Part shown: positions 52,397-59,968 of the stretch, piece after piece
Layout: the number at the start of each line of letters is the position of its first letter
Position numbering within the stretch: position 1 is the stretch's first letter
Origin: Leptospiraceae bacterium
GTDB lineage: Bacteria; Spirochaetota; Leptospiria; Leptospirales; Leptospiraceae
Assembly (NCBI GenBank): GCA_016708435.1
Contig: JADJFV010000001.1
Coordinates: 620,001 to 684,000, forward strand
Direction: 5' to 3'
Length of the DNA: 64,000 nucleotides
Made by a program: the position numbers and the translations under genes
Notes under the pieces: generated by a model
The model's database searches: none
What the model was told of the DNA's origin: nothing
The model's input: the letters and a program-made list of their open reading frames with translations, nothing else

Positions 52397-54424
52397 TTAT
52401 TCAAAACGTTTTTGTTGTAAAATCAACACACACCAACCCTTACCCTGATACTTATTATATCCTTCTGTTCTAGAATATCCAACTAAATAGATATTGTTCG
52501 AATCAGAATCTCGCTCTACGATAAATCCATTTCCTCCTTCCATAGCGAGTTTAAATGCTTCAAACTTACTAAAATCTTTTTTGAGGATTTCTCGATTATC
52601 CTGTGAGGCAATGACAAGACCGGCAGAGTTTAGAAGGTATACTTTGCAATCACTGTATACTTGCGTTGCGTTAATAATATCCATAATAAAATTCCAATTA
52701 AATCTTGTTGTGAGGACACCCACGATTTGCCCCATTTTATTTTTTACAGGTGCACAGTAAGTAACGGTATGAACTCCAATCGTATCAGATTTATACATAT
52801 CGGTTACTGTGACGTAGCCTTGAATTGCCTGCTGAAACCAATCTCTATCGGATTGATCTTGACCAATTAAATCCTGCCTGATACCAGCGGCGCATACAAT
52901 TCCTTTCTGATTTAAAAGGTAGATATCGTAATACACTTCATAAATTCCATGCAGATCTTTTAGAAGAGCGCACGCCTCGTCTCGATTCATGCCTGACTCA
53001 GCGCAATTGATTACTTCATCAAATGTTGTCCAAGCCTGAACGTCACAATTTCTTTCGAAAAGATTTCGGTCAACTTTATCAATCGTGTCAAATGCAGCAT
53101 CCGCAAGACGGGTAGATACGGTTTCACGAACGACTTGATTTAGAGAGTCTAACGTAGTATTAATCTCTTCTGTTAGTTGATCTGACTTTTGAGAAAAGGC
53201 TCTGACTTCTTCGGCTAATACTGAGAAGGCGCGACCTTGATCCCCAGCTCTATCAGCACGAATGGCAGCGTTTAAAGCAAGAGTAGTTGTGACATTATTT
53301 ATTTTATTGATTGATTCAATCGATTCACCTAGCTGGTGGGTAATCTGTAGTAACTGGTTGTTGACATCTTCTGAGTGTGCTCTTGATCTAGTTCCGATTT
53401 TATTTTCACCTGTTTCAGGAAAGGATTCAATTATCACTCTCGGATTTTCTAATTGGATTGGCTCATCTACAACTACAGACCAACCTTTGCCAGCATATGC
53501 ATTGTATCCTTTTGTTCGAGAAAAACCGTAAGCTTTCCATTGACCATTGCGAGCGGTTTCTATACTGTAACCTCTATGACCCTGAATGGCACTTTCACCA
53601 GCTCCAAGCCATAAAAGATTATCTCGCAAAATATCATACATGTGTTTGGAAGAAATGATCGTTCCAAAAGATGAAATTAAAAATATTTTACAATGCTTTT
53701 CTAGTTTTACTTTCTCAATGATGTCATAAACAAAATCCCAATTAAATCTAGTAGTAAGAACTCCTATGATATTTTTGTTCTGATCTCTAACAGGAGCCGA
53801 GTAGCTAACGGTATAATTCCCCACCGACTCAGAAAAATACATATCTGTTACATGCACTGAATTGGAGCGGATAACTTCGCGAAACCACTGCCGATTTGAT
53901 TGATTCTGTCCAAGTAGGTGCGGATTCTTTCCTGTTGCAATGACATATCCATCTTTGTTTAAAAGAATTATATCATGGTAAACTTCATATACATTAACAA
54001 GGTTGTTTAAAAGATTACTAGCATCAAATCCATTTCCAGTCAGACAAGCGTTGACATTATCCTCAAAAGTTGCCCAGGCTTGACAGTCGCAATTACGTTC
54101 AAATAAATTTCTATCAATTTTATCGATGATGTCTATAGATAAATCTGCAAGTCGAACAGCGATAGCTTTTGCACAACAAATTCTTAAATTCTCAATCAAA
54201 ACTTGAATCTCACTGAAAGATTCTTCTGATCGAGTCGAAAGAGTTCTTACTTGTTCGGATAAAGAAGAAAAGTTATCCGCTAATTGTGCTGACCTAGAAG
54301 ACTCGATTGCAGCATTGATTGCAATTAGTTTGGTTGTGCTATTGATGTCCTTAATTTGTCTTAGAATATTTACTATCTTAGTTGTTGCATCGATAAGTTG
54401 TGAACTAATAGATGTATTTGCCAT
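52397..54424 (-). CDS. Soluble duplicated MCP-signalling/Cache protein
   Basis: A 675-residue protein with no transmembrane helix and no signal peptide. It is an internal duplication of a unit made of an MCP-type signalling tip and a Cache-like sensor domain. Unit 1 spans about 1-330, unit 2 about 350-675. The tips are KLIAINAAIESSRSAQLADN and TLALNAAIRADRAGDQGRAF. The Cache parts share YHDIILLNKDGYVIATG and YYDIYLLNQKGIVCAAG, plus the anchor DRNLFERNCD and GVLTTRFNW in each. In usual receptors the sensor is outside and precedes the tip; here the order is reversed and the protein seems cytosolic. It should control the CheA below it. It is the first gene of the operon. Confidence 0.85.
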   Translation of the reverse strand: MANTSISSQLIDATTKIVNILRQIKDINSTTKLIAINAAIESSRSAQLADNFSSLSEQVRTLSTRSEESFSEIQVLIENLRICCAKAIAVRLADLSIDIIDKIDRNLFERNCDCQAWATFEDNVNACLTGNGFDASNLLNNLVNVYEVYHDIILLNKDGYVIATGKNPHLLGQNQSNRQWFREVIRSNSVHVTDMYFSESVGNYTVSYSAPVRDQNKNIIGVLTTRFNWDFVYDIIEKVKLEKHCKIFLISSFGTIISSKHMYDILRDNLLWLGAGESAIQGHRGYSIETARNGQWKAYGFSRTKGYNAYAGKGWSVVVDEPIQLENPRVIIESFPETGENKIGTRSRAHSEDVNNQLLQITHQLGESIESINKINNVTTTLALNAAIRADRAGDQGRAFSVLAEEVRAFSQKSDQLTEEINTTLDSLNQVVRETVSTRLADAAFDTIDKVDRNLFERNCDVQAWTTFDEVINCAESGMNRDEACALLKDLHGIYEVYYDIYLLNQKGIVCAAGIRQDLIGQDQSDRDWFQQAIQGYVTVTDMYKSDTIGVHTVTYCAPVKNKMGQIVGVLTTRFNWNFIMDIINATQVYSDCKVYLLNSAGLVIASQDNREILKKDFSKFEAFKLAMEGGNGFIVERDSDSNNIYLVGYSRTEGYNKYQGKGWCVLILQQKRFE

Positions 54425-54966
54425 TTTTTTCCTCTATTTGATTTTAAGTTGCAGCTTTCTATTAAAAAAATACGCGATAAACCCTGTTGGGCGAATTAAA
54501 AATAAATTCGTAAATAAATTAAATAAAGAAATATAAAGCAAGCAATTTTGCTTAATAAATAAGTATTTTACGGATTTAGAAATAGGCTGAGTGTTAGAAA
54601 ATTAATCAATCTTTCCCAGTTCCTATTTATAGATAATAAATATGCAGGTATCAGACCAAAGTGTAATAATTTAGTAATAAAAAACTTAAACTATTAATGA
54701 GACATATACAAGATTATTATGTCACAAGAATGTCAATAAGACATAAGTAAGTTTTACGCAAGTGTAAATAAGACATAATAATTTATTATGTAACTTAATT
54801 TTTTGCCGTTAGGAATCTTTCTGTAGAAAACAAAAAAAGTTATTTTCAAAAATCAATGCGACATATTCCTTATAAAAACACGCTGCTTTTAAGTTATCTA
54901 CTTATTTACGGGTACAACAATCACAGCAATTAATATATATATTTATAATATGATAGGGAGTAAGAC
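54425..54966. promoter_or_regulatory. Divergent regulatory gap upstream of dnaN, with GACATA motifs
   Basis: The 542-base gap between the chemosensory operon and dnaN has no gene. It contains four copies of an 11-base motif AATRMGACATA at 54696-54706, 54735-54745, 54767-54777 and 54855-54865, plus an inverted partial copy near 54716 (ATTATGTCAC). The spacing is irregular. The motifs could bind a regulator of either operon. No dnaA box cluster was seen. Confidence 0.5.
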
Positions 54967-56088
54967 ATGAAATTTAAAGTTAAAACATCTGATTTTCAAA
55001 AAGCGATTAGTTCTGTAGAAGGGGTTATCACTGTAAGGGAAATAAAGTCGATACTTTCTAATATCAAAGTCGAAGCTGAAGACGGCAAAGTATACTTATC
55101 CGCTACTGATTTAGAAATTTCTATTAAGACATCTGTAAGCGCAGATACATTAGAGCCAGGATTAACTTCTATTCCAGCGAAGCAGCTCAGTAACACTTTC
55201 AAAACAATTAATTTTCCAGAAGCGTTAATTGCTCATAATCCTGATGCAGAAGGAACTGTCAGCACAGTTATCACTGACTCCGAAAAAAAGAAAGATTTCA
55301 AAATGAATATCAATGGAATTGAAGGCGAAGAAATTAAAACCATTTCCAAAGTGGATGATTCTCTTGTAGTTGATTTCCCATGTTTTACAATTTCTGAAAT
55401 GATTAAGAAGACTTCTTACTCCGTTGCTCTCGAAGATACTAGATTTGTATTCAATGGTCTTTATGTAACTTCTAGCGAAGGAAAAATTTCTTTTGTAGGA
55501 ACAGATGGTAGACGACTTGCAAAAATTGATCGAGTGATTCCAAATTCTCTCCCATTCAGCAAAGGTGTTATTATCCCCCACAAAGCAATCAAAGAAATTA
55601 TGAAGATGATTGATTCAAATGATTCTGGAAAAATTGGAATTGTAGAGAATCAAATTTACCTCAAGATTGGAAACGTTGAACTACTCTGTAAATTAATTGA
55701 TGGAAACTATCCAGACTACGAAGCAGTAATCCCAAAAGAATCAAAGAACTCTGTTCGCATTAACAAAGACGAATTACAAGTAGCTCTTCGCCAAGCATTG
55801 ATTGCTGCAGAAGAGCCATCTAGACAAATCAGAATGACTTTTTCTGGAAACCTACTTCACATCAATTCTTCTACTCCCGGCTCAACAGAGGTTAATGTGA
55901 GTATACCGGTAGACTATAAAGGTGAAGAAACTTCCATTGCGTTTAAGGGCGATTATCTCGCTGACGTAATTAAATCTATCGACGATCCAGAAATCATCAT
56001 GGAATTTTCTAGTTCAAATTCCCCTGCAGTATTTAAGGACCCGTCTGACGCTCAATACATATCTGTCATCATGCCGATGAAGTTGTAA
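54967..56088 (+). CDS. dnaN: DNA polymerase III beta sliding clamp
   Basis: A 373-residue protein matching the beta clamp in length and N-terminus MKFKVKTSDFQKAISSVEGV. Three repeated clamp subdomains are visible, with TSYSVALEDTRFVFNGLYVT, SFVGTDGRRLAKIDRVIP and the C-terminal AQYISVIMPMKL. It encircles DNA and tethers the polymerase. A good ribosome site (AGGGAG) precedes it. Neighbouring genes are recF and DUF721, but not dnaA. Confidence 0.96.
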   Translation: MKFKVKTSDFQKAISSVEGVITVREIKSILSNIKVEAEDGKVYLSATDLEISIKTSVSADTLEPGLTSIPAKQLSNTFKTINFPEALIAHNPDAEGTVSTVITDSEKKKDFKMNINGIEGEEIKTISKVDDSLVVDFPCFTISEMIKKTSYSVALEDTRFVFNGLYVTSSEGKISFVGTDGRRLAKIDRVIPNSLPFSKGVIIPHKAIKEIMKMIDSNDSGKIGIVENQIYLKIGNVELLCKLIDGNYPDYEAVIPKESKNSVRINKDELQVALRQALIAAEEPSRQIRMTFSGNLLHINSSTPGSTEVNVSIPVDYKGEETSIAFKGDYLADVIKSIDDPEIIMEFSSSNSPAVFKDPSDAQYISVIMPMKL

Positions 56089-56098
56089 ATTTTAAACT

Positions 56099-56223
56099 GT
56101 CATTTCGAACTAGCGTCATCCGAGTTTGCGCCGTGAGAAATCTATCTGGCAAATTTAGTAATAGGTTAATCTTTTACCAAGTTTGCCAGATAGACCTCTC
56201 ACGAAAGGCTGTTCGAGGTGACT
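56099..56223. repeat. GTGAGAAATCTAT-type inverted-repeat element, copy 3
   Basis: Long inverted arms start with GTGAGAAATCTATCTGGCAA (from 56133) and return as TTTGCCAGATAGACCTCTCA (ending 56202). The outer ends are GTCATTTCGAAC and GTTCGAGGTGAC. It lies between dnaN and recF, splitting what is usually a compact replication cluster. Confidence 0.75.
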
Positions 56224-56268
56224 GGGGTAATACCCTGAATGACAGCTTGACACACAGCAAGCAAATCA

Positions 56269-57366
56269 ATGTTTCTCACTAAACTAAAACTTCAAAACTT
56301 CCGCAGCCATGCGGAGGTTCAATTAAACTTCAAAGCCAAATTAGTTTTCTTCATTGGAGAAAATGGAGCTGGGAAAACAAATATTATAGAAGCAATCAAT
56401 CAATTTGCAACTTTAAAAAGTTTTCGTGATAATTCAGACGAAGAACTTGTAAATTGGAATTCAAATTTTTATTATATCAAAGGCGATCTTGTTTCAGAAG
56501 AAATGAACAAGACAATCGAGATTGGTTATAGCAAAGCTGATTCTTTAAAACGCAAAGTAAAATTAAACGGCGAAATTATTCAAAAGAAGCAAGACATTAT
56601 CGGCGAACTAAAAGCAGTCGTGTTCTCTCCTGTTGATTTAAAAATAATTGATGGTGGTCCTTCTGAAAGAAGACGTTTTATCGATAGTTTTATCTCAACG
56701 GTTAATCGTAGTTATTTCGCAAATATTTTAGATTATAATAAAATTCTAAAGCATAGAAATACACTTCTGAAGAAAAAAGATTTTTCCCAGTCTGAACTCG
56801 CTCCCTGGGATCAAATGCTTGTAAAAAAAGGAGTCGAAATAGCAAAAGAAAGAGCGCGCGTCATTGAAATCATTAACCAAATTTATAAGGAGAATCTTGC
56901 CAAACTCAGCGGGGAAAAAGACAAATTTGAAGTAGTCTATAAACCCAACGTAGCGAATAACGAAGAGTATGCGAAAAAACTTGCTGAACGAGTTTCGCGA
57001 GATACTCATTTGGGTTATACTTCTGTAGGAATCCACCGTGATGATATTTTTGTTGGGGCTAATGGCAAAGACATTATAGAATTTGGTTCGCAAGGACAAA
57101 AAAGAAGCACTGTCATTGCCCTTAAAACTTCTCAATTCAAATTCATCCAAAACCAAATTGGAGAAGCTCCAATATTATTAATCGATGACGTTATCCGCGA
57201 GCTAGATGTGAAACGCAGAGAATATTTTGTGAATCTCATAATAGACTGTGGTCAGGCTTTTTTTACGACTACTGACTTAGAGGGTATTCAAGATTACCTC
57301 GGAAATTTAGAAGAAGCGAAACAGGTTTTTGTAATTCAAGAAGGGAATATAAATGAGCTAGGTTAA
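56269..57366 (+). CDS. recF: DNA replication and repair protein RecF
   Basis: The 365-residue SMC-like ATPase has Walker A FIGENGAGKTNIIEAINQ (residues about 29-46), the RecF signature region with GPSERRRFIDSF, and Walker B EAPILLIDDVIRELD. It loads RecO/RecR at gapped DNA during recombination repair. Start: MFLTKLKLQNFRSHAEVQL. It follows dnaN with a repeat between them and precedes the DUF721 gene. Confidence 0.95.
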   Translation: MFLTKLKLQNFRSHAEVQLNFKAKLVFFIGENGAGKTNIIEAINQFATLKSFRDNSDEELVNWNSNFYYIKGDLVSEEMNKTIEIGYSKADSLKRKVKLNGEIIQKKQDIIGELKAVVFSPVDLKIIDGGPSERRRFIDSFISTVNRSYFANILDYNKILKHRNTLLKKKDFSQSELAPWDQMLVKKGVEIAKERARVIEIINQIYKENLAKLSGEKDKFEVVYKPNVANNEEYAKKLAERVSRDTHLGYTSVGIHRDDIFVGANGKDIIEFGSQGQKRSTVIALKTSQFKFIQNQIGEAPILLIDDVIRELDVKRREYFVNLIIDCGQAFFTTTDLEGIQDYLGNLEEAKQVFVIQEGNINELG

Positions 57367-57377
57367 AATTTTGGAAT

Positions 57378-57447
57378 GTCATTCCCAAAATTTTCTCTTG
57401 GGAATCTCTAGTTCTTGAGACCCCCGACAGAAAATTTCGGGGGTGAC
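57378..57447. repeat. CCCCCGA-type intergenic repeat, copy 2
   Basis: This inverted copy reads GTCATTCCCAAAATTTTCTC and ends GAAAATTTCGGGGGTGAC. It forms two hairpins (ATTCCCAA-TTGGGAAT and CCCCCGA-TCGGGGG). It lies between recF and the DUF721 gene and could modulate read-through. Confidence 0.7.
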
Positions 57448-57481
57448 ACCAAAAAATTATTAGAATTTGCTTAAATAAACT

Positions 57482-57931
57482 ATGTCCGACATACACAAAG
57501 TAAATATTACTGATTTAGAGTCCCTTGTTCATCAGATTGGATATGATAAAGAATCTCTTTTAAATTCCGTTATACTCAATCAAGTAAAAGAAAACTGGAA
57601 AGATATTATCGGACCCGTTTATGTCAATCAAGCACAGCCTTTTAAAGTAGATCGAGATATTCTATTTGTGCGAGTCGCGCATTCAGCATACAAGATGGAG
57701 ATAGGATTTATAAAAGAATCTATTTTAAGAACTGCAAATAAAATGTTTCAGCAACCACTTCTAAAAAGAATCGAAGTTCAAGTTGGGAATTTACAGTATA
57801 AGCCAGCTTCTCGAGAAACGCCAATAGACACCCTGGAAGGAAAATCAGAGTTAGTCGAAACTATCGAAAAGGAAGAAGACGAGTTTATTCGTAATAAGCT
57901 ATTAAATTTTGTGAAGAAGTTAAAGATTTAG
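57482..57931 (+). CDS. DUF721 (DciA-like) protein
   Basis: The 149-residue protein shows the DUF721 core: ILNQVKENWKDIIGPVYVNQ, PFKVDRDILFVRVAHSAYKM and LRTANKMFQQPLLKRIEVQV. DciA of this family loads the DnaB helicase in bacteria lacking DnaC. In Leptospira the same gene follows recF, which supports the organism call. The N- and C-terminal parts are lower in similarity. No gyrB follows. Confidence 0.85.
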   Translation: MSDIHKVNITDLESLVHQIGYDKESLLNSVILNQVKENWKDIIGPVYVNQAQPFKVDRDILFVRVAHSAYKMEIGFIKESILRTANKMFQQPLLKRIEVQVGNLQYKPASRETPIDTLEGKSELVETIEKEEDEFIRNKLLNFVKKLKI

Positions 57932-58029
57932 TAATTCATAAAACATACAATTATCCACGGGGAAAAATACCCTAACAAATAAATAAATTATCAATCGACA
58001 AACCTAAAAGGATTTTCTAGTTTGGAACT

Positions 58030-58875
58030 ATGATAAAAAGAATATTACTGTTAGGTTTTCTTGTAAGCTTTTTAATAAATTGCGATACTAAGAAAAATCA
58101 ATACCCTGAGCAATTTAGATCACAGTTGCTTTGTTACGTAGGAGCCATTTGCCCTACGCAGCGTGGAGTAAAGTATGGCATTTTGGGAGATAGTTGGACG
58201 GACTTAGTATTAGGCGTTCCACTCATTGAAACCCTTCGTGTGCAGCTTGAAAAGCATTATAATTATAAGATGGTTGGGTCTACTCTTGGTGGTCAGACAA
58301 TGACAACAATTTACCAAACAGGCACCCATACAAGAGTAATTGATGAAGCTGGTCCTGATATTAAATACATGTTACTTTCTTTGGGAGGCAATGATATTCA
58401 AGGAAATCCTGGAAGATATGTAGGTAGATTCGCTACAGAAAAACAAGAGCGATTTAATCTTGTCCAAACAACCCTGCTTAATATGATTCGAACGGGTAAT
58501 GCGTATAAGGTTCAGAAATACGGAGGAGCTCCCTTGCTTTGGATTATTCATGGATATGATTTTCCGAATCCAGATGTTCCAAGCATGCAAGATTCTACTG
58601 GTTGTAGACCAACATTGAAGTCAGTGGGATTTACGGATTCAGAAGTTACAGCCTTAGTAGTAGATGGATTAGCAGATTACAATAATATGCTGCGCGATAT
58701 CACTACGAGAGAGCCTCAATTGCGTTACATTGATCTTCGTGGAACGTTAGGCGGTCCGCCAGCATCGTCAGCGGGAAATATGTGGGATTGTATTCATCCT
58801 AATACGGGTGGGTTTAATTTAATTGCTAAAAAATATGTAAATGCTTTAGAAGGATATACAAATTATGAAAAATAA
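58030..58875 (+). CDS. SGNH/GDSL-hydrolase lipoprotein
   Basis: A 281-residue protein with a signal and lipobox VSFLINC (Cys18). It has the SGNH blocks: GILGDSWTDL (catalytic Ser), MVGSTLGGQT (Gly), LSLGGNDIQG (Asn) and DCIHPNTGGF (catalytic Asp/His). It should be an esterase or acyl hydrolase at the outer surface or periplasm. The substrate is unknown. Its 3' end overlaps the following barrel gene by 11 bases, so they are coupled. Confidence 0.88.
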   Translation: MIKRILLLGFLVSFLINCDTKKNQYPEQFRSQLLCYVGAICPTQRGVKYGILGDSWTDLVLGVPLIETLRVQLEKHYNYKMVGSTLGGQTMTTIYQTGTHTRVIDEAGPDIKYMLLSLGGNDIQGNPGRYVGRFATEKQERFNLVQTTLLNMIRTGNAYKVQKYGGAPLLWIIHGYDFPNPDVPSMQDSTGCRPTLKSVGFTDSEVTALVVDGLADYNNMLRDITTREPQLRYIDLRGTLGGPPASSAGNMWDCIHPNTGGFNLIAKKYVNALEGYTNYEK

Positions 58876-59665
58876 AGTGATTAGCGTTTTCGGTTTGTTA
58901 GCCTTTACAATTGGAATATATGCTGACGATAAGAGTTCCTTTGCTGTTCCTCTCCGAGTAGAGCCAGCAGCGGTATATACAAAAATCCGTATCGATGGAC
59001 AAGCAGCAGAAAATAGAGAAGCCAATGTATACGAAAGAGAAAAGCAAGGTAATATAGAAGGTGAATTGAAATTTCTACAATATTTTTCTGTAAAAGTAGG
59101 AACAACAAAATCACAATGGGAAAAATCTGGATCTAAAACTCTAACGCAAATGGATCGTTTATATGCAGGGCTTAAATTTGCAAAAGAACATCAATTATCT
59201 TTCGGCTCCATCGTATGGGGTGGAGGTGTTAAATGGTTTGACCAGCAATCCAAAAAATATGCTCGTGATGGTCAGGCTCCAGAGTTATACTTATTACGTC
59301 CAAATTTAAATTTTGGATTAAAGCTAGGAGCATTTGAAGCCATTGTAGATCTACAATTTCAAACTGAGACTAACAGGGCATTCAAAGAAAACCCAAAAGA
59401 AGAATTCAGAAGATATTACCAGAGTGGACTTTCTCTATCTTATGGGCTAACAGAGAATTTCCGCATATTCGCTGAAACAGAATACAGAAAGCCTTATAAC
59501 CCAACAGTAGATGTTCATACAAAATTCTGGAATGTGTATCCGGGAGTTAGTTATCAAATTTATAATGGTGGCTTTCTTTCTGCATCATTACAATTTCCTA
59601 TTATTCCAGAAAGACAAATGGACAGGGGAATACGCATTAGCTACTTCCACATCTTTGATTATTAA
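58865..59665 (+). CDS. Outer-membrane beta-barrel protein
   Basis: The 266-residue protein has a signal peptide (about 1-20, FTIGIYADD) and a string of amphipathic strands (IEGELKFLQYFSVKVGTTKS, YYQSGLSLSYGLTENF, GFLSASLQFPIIPER), ending in YFHIFDY. It is probably a small outer-membrane porin-like barrel of about 10-12 strands. It overlaps the SGNH lipoprotein gene by 11 bases and could work with it. Family and function are not recognised. Confidence 0.7.
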   Translation: MKNKVISVFGLLAFTIGIYADDKSSFAVPLRVEPAAVYTKIRIDGQAAENREANVYEREKQGNIEGELKFLQYFSVKVGTTKSQWEKSGSKTLTQMDRLYAGLKFAKEHQLSFGSIVWGGGVKWFDQQSKKYARDGQAPELYLLRPNLNFGLKLGAFEAIVDLQFQTETNRAFKENPKEEFRRYYQSGLSLSYGLTENFRIFAETEYRKPYNPTVDVHTKFWNVYPGVSYQIYNGGFLSASLQFPIIPERQMDRGIRISYFHIFDY

Positions 59666-59691
59666 GGAATAAGGTATCGCATAAAAGCATT

Positions 59692-59943
59692 ACCACAGAG
59701 ACGCAGAGAAAGCAAAGAGTATTGATTTAATTAACTCACATTACGCAAAAGAGTAAAACTATTGAACAATTTATGAAATTAAAAATATTAGATAATTCTA
59801 ATGGACTAATAAAATCGATAGCCCGCGGCAGCGAACCCACCGTTAGGTGTAACCCACACATCCAGCGATGGGCACGCTGGTCACTCACCTTGCGTAAGGT
59901 GAGTTAATTAACTCTTTTCTCTGTGCCTTCGCGTCTTTGTGTG
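59692..59943. repeat. CCACAGAG-type inverted repeat with GC-rich centre
   Basis: The 252-base element has ends ACCACAGAGACGCAGAGAAA and its rough inverse CTCTGTGCCTTCGCGTCTTT. The centre (59818-59905) is GC-rich and carries hairpins CCAGCG-CGCTGG (59862-59880) and CTCACCTT-AAGGTGAG (59884-59903). It fills the 303-base gap between two convergent genes. A related element is at 19600-19770. Confidence 0.65.
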
Positions 59944-59968
59944 AACAAATCTTCTTTTATACAACCAG

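Noticed and set aside
52397..54424. Tandem direct repeats as a CRISPR-like or mobile array
   Set aside because: The similarity is at protein level between two diverged domain units in one reading frame, i.e. an internal gene duplication; no CRISPR spacing exists.
57951..57959. TTATCCACG as a DnaA box and evidence for an origin after the DUF721 gene
   Set aside because: It is a single near-match in an AT-rich region without a cluster, so an origin is not supported.
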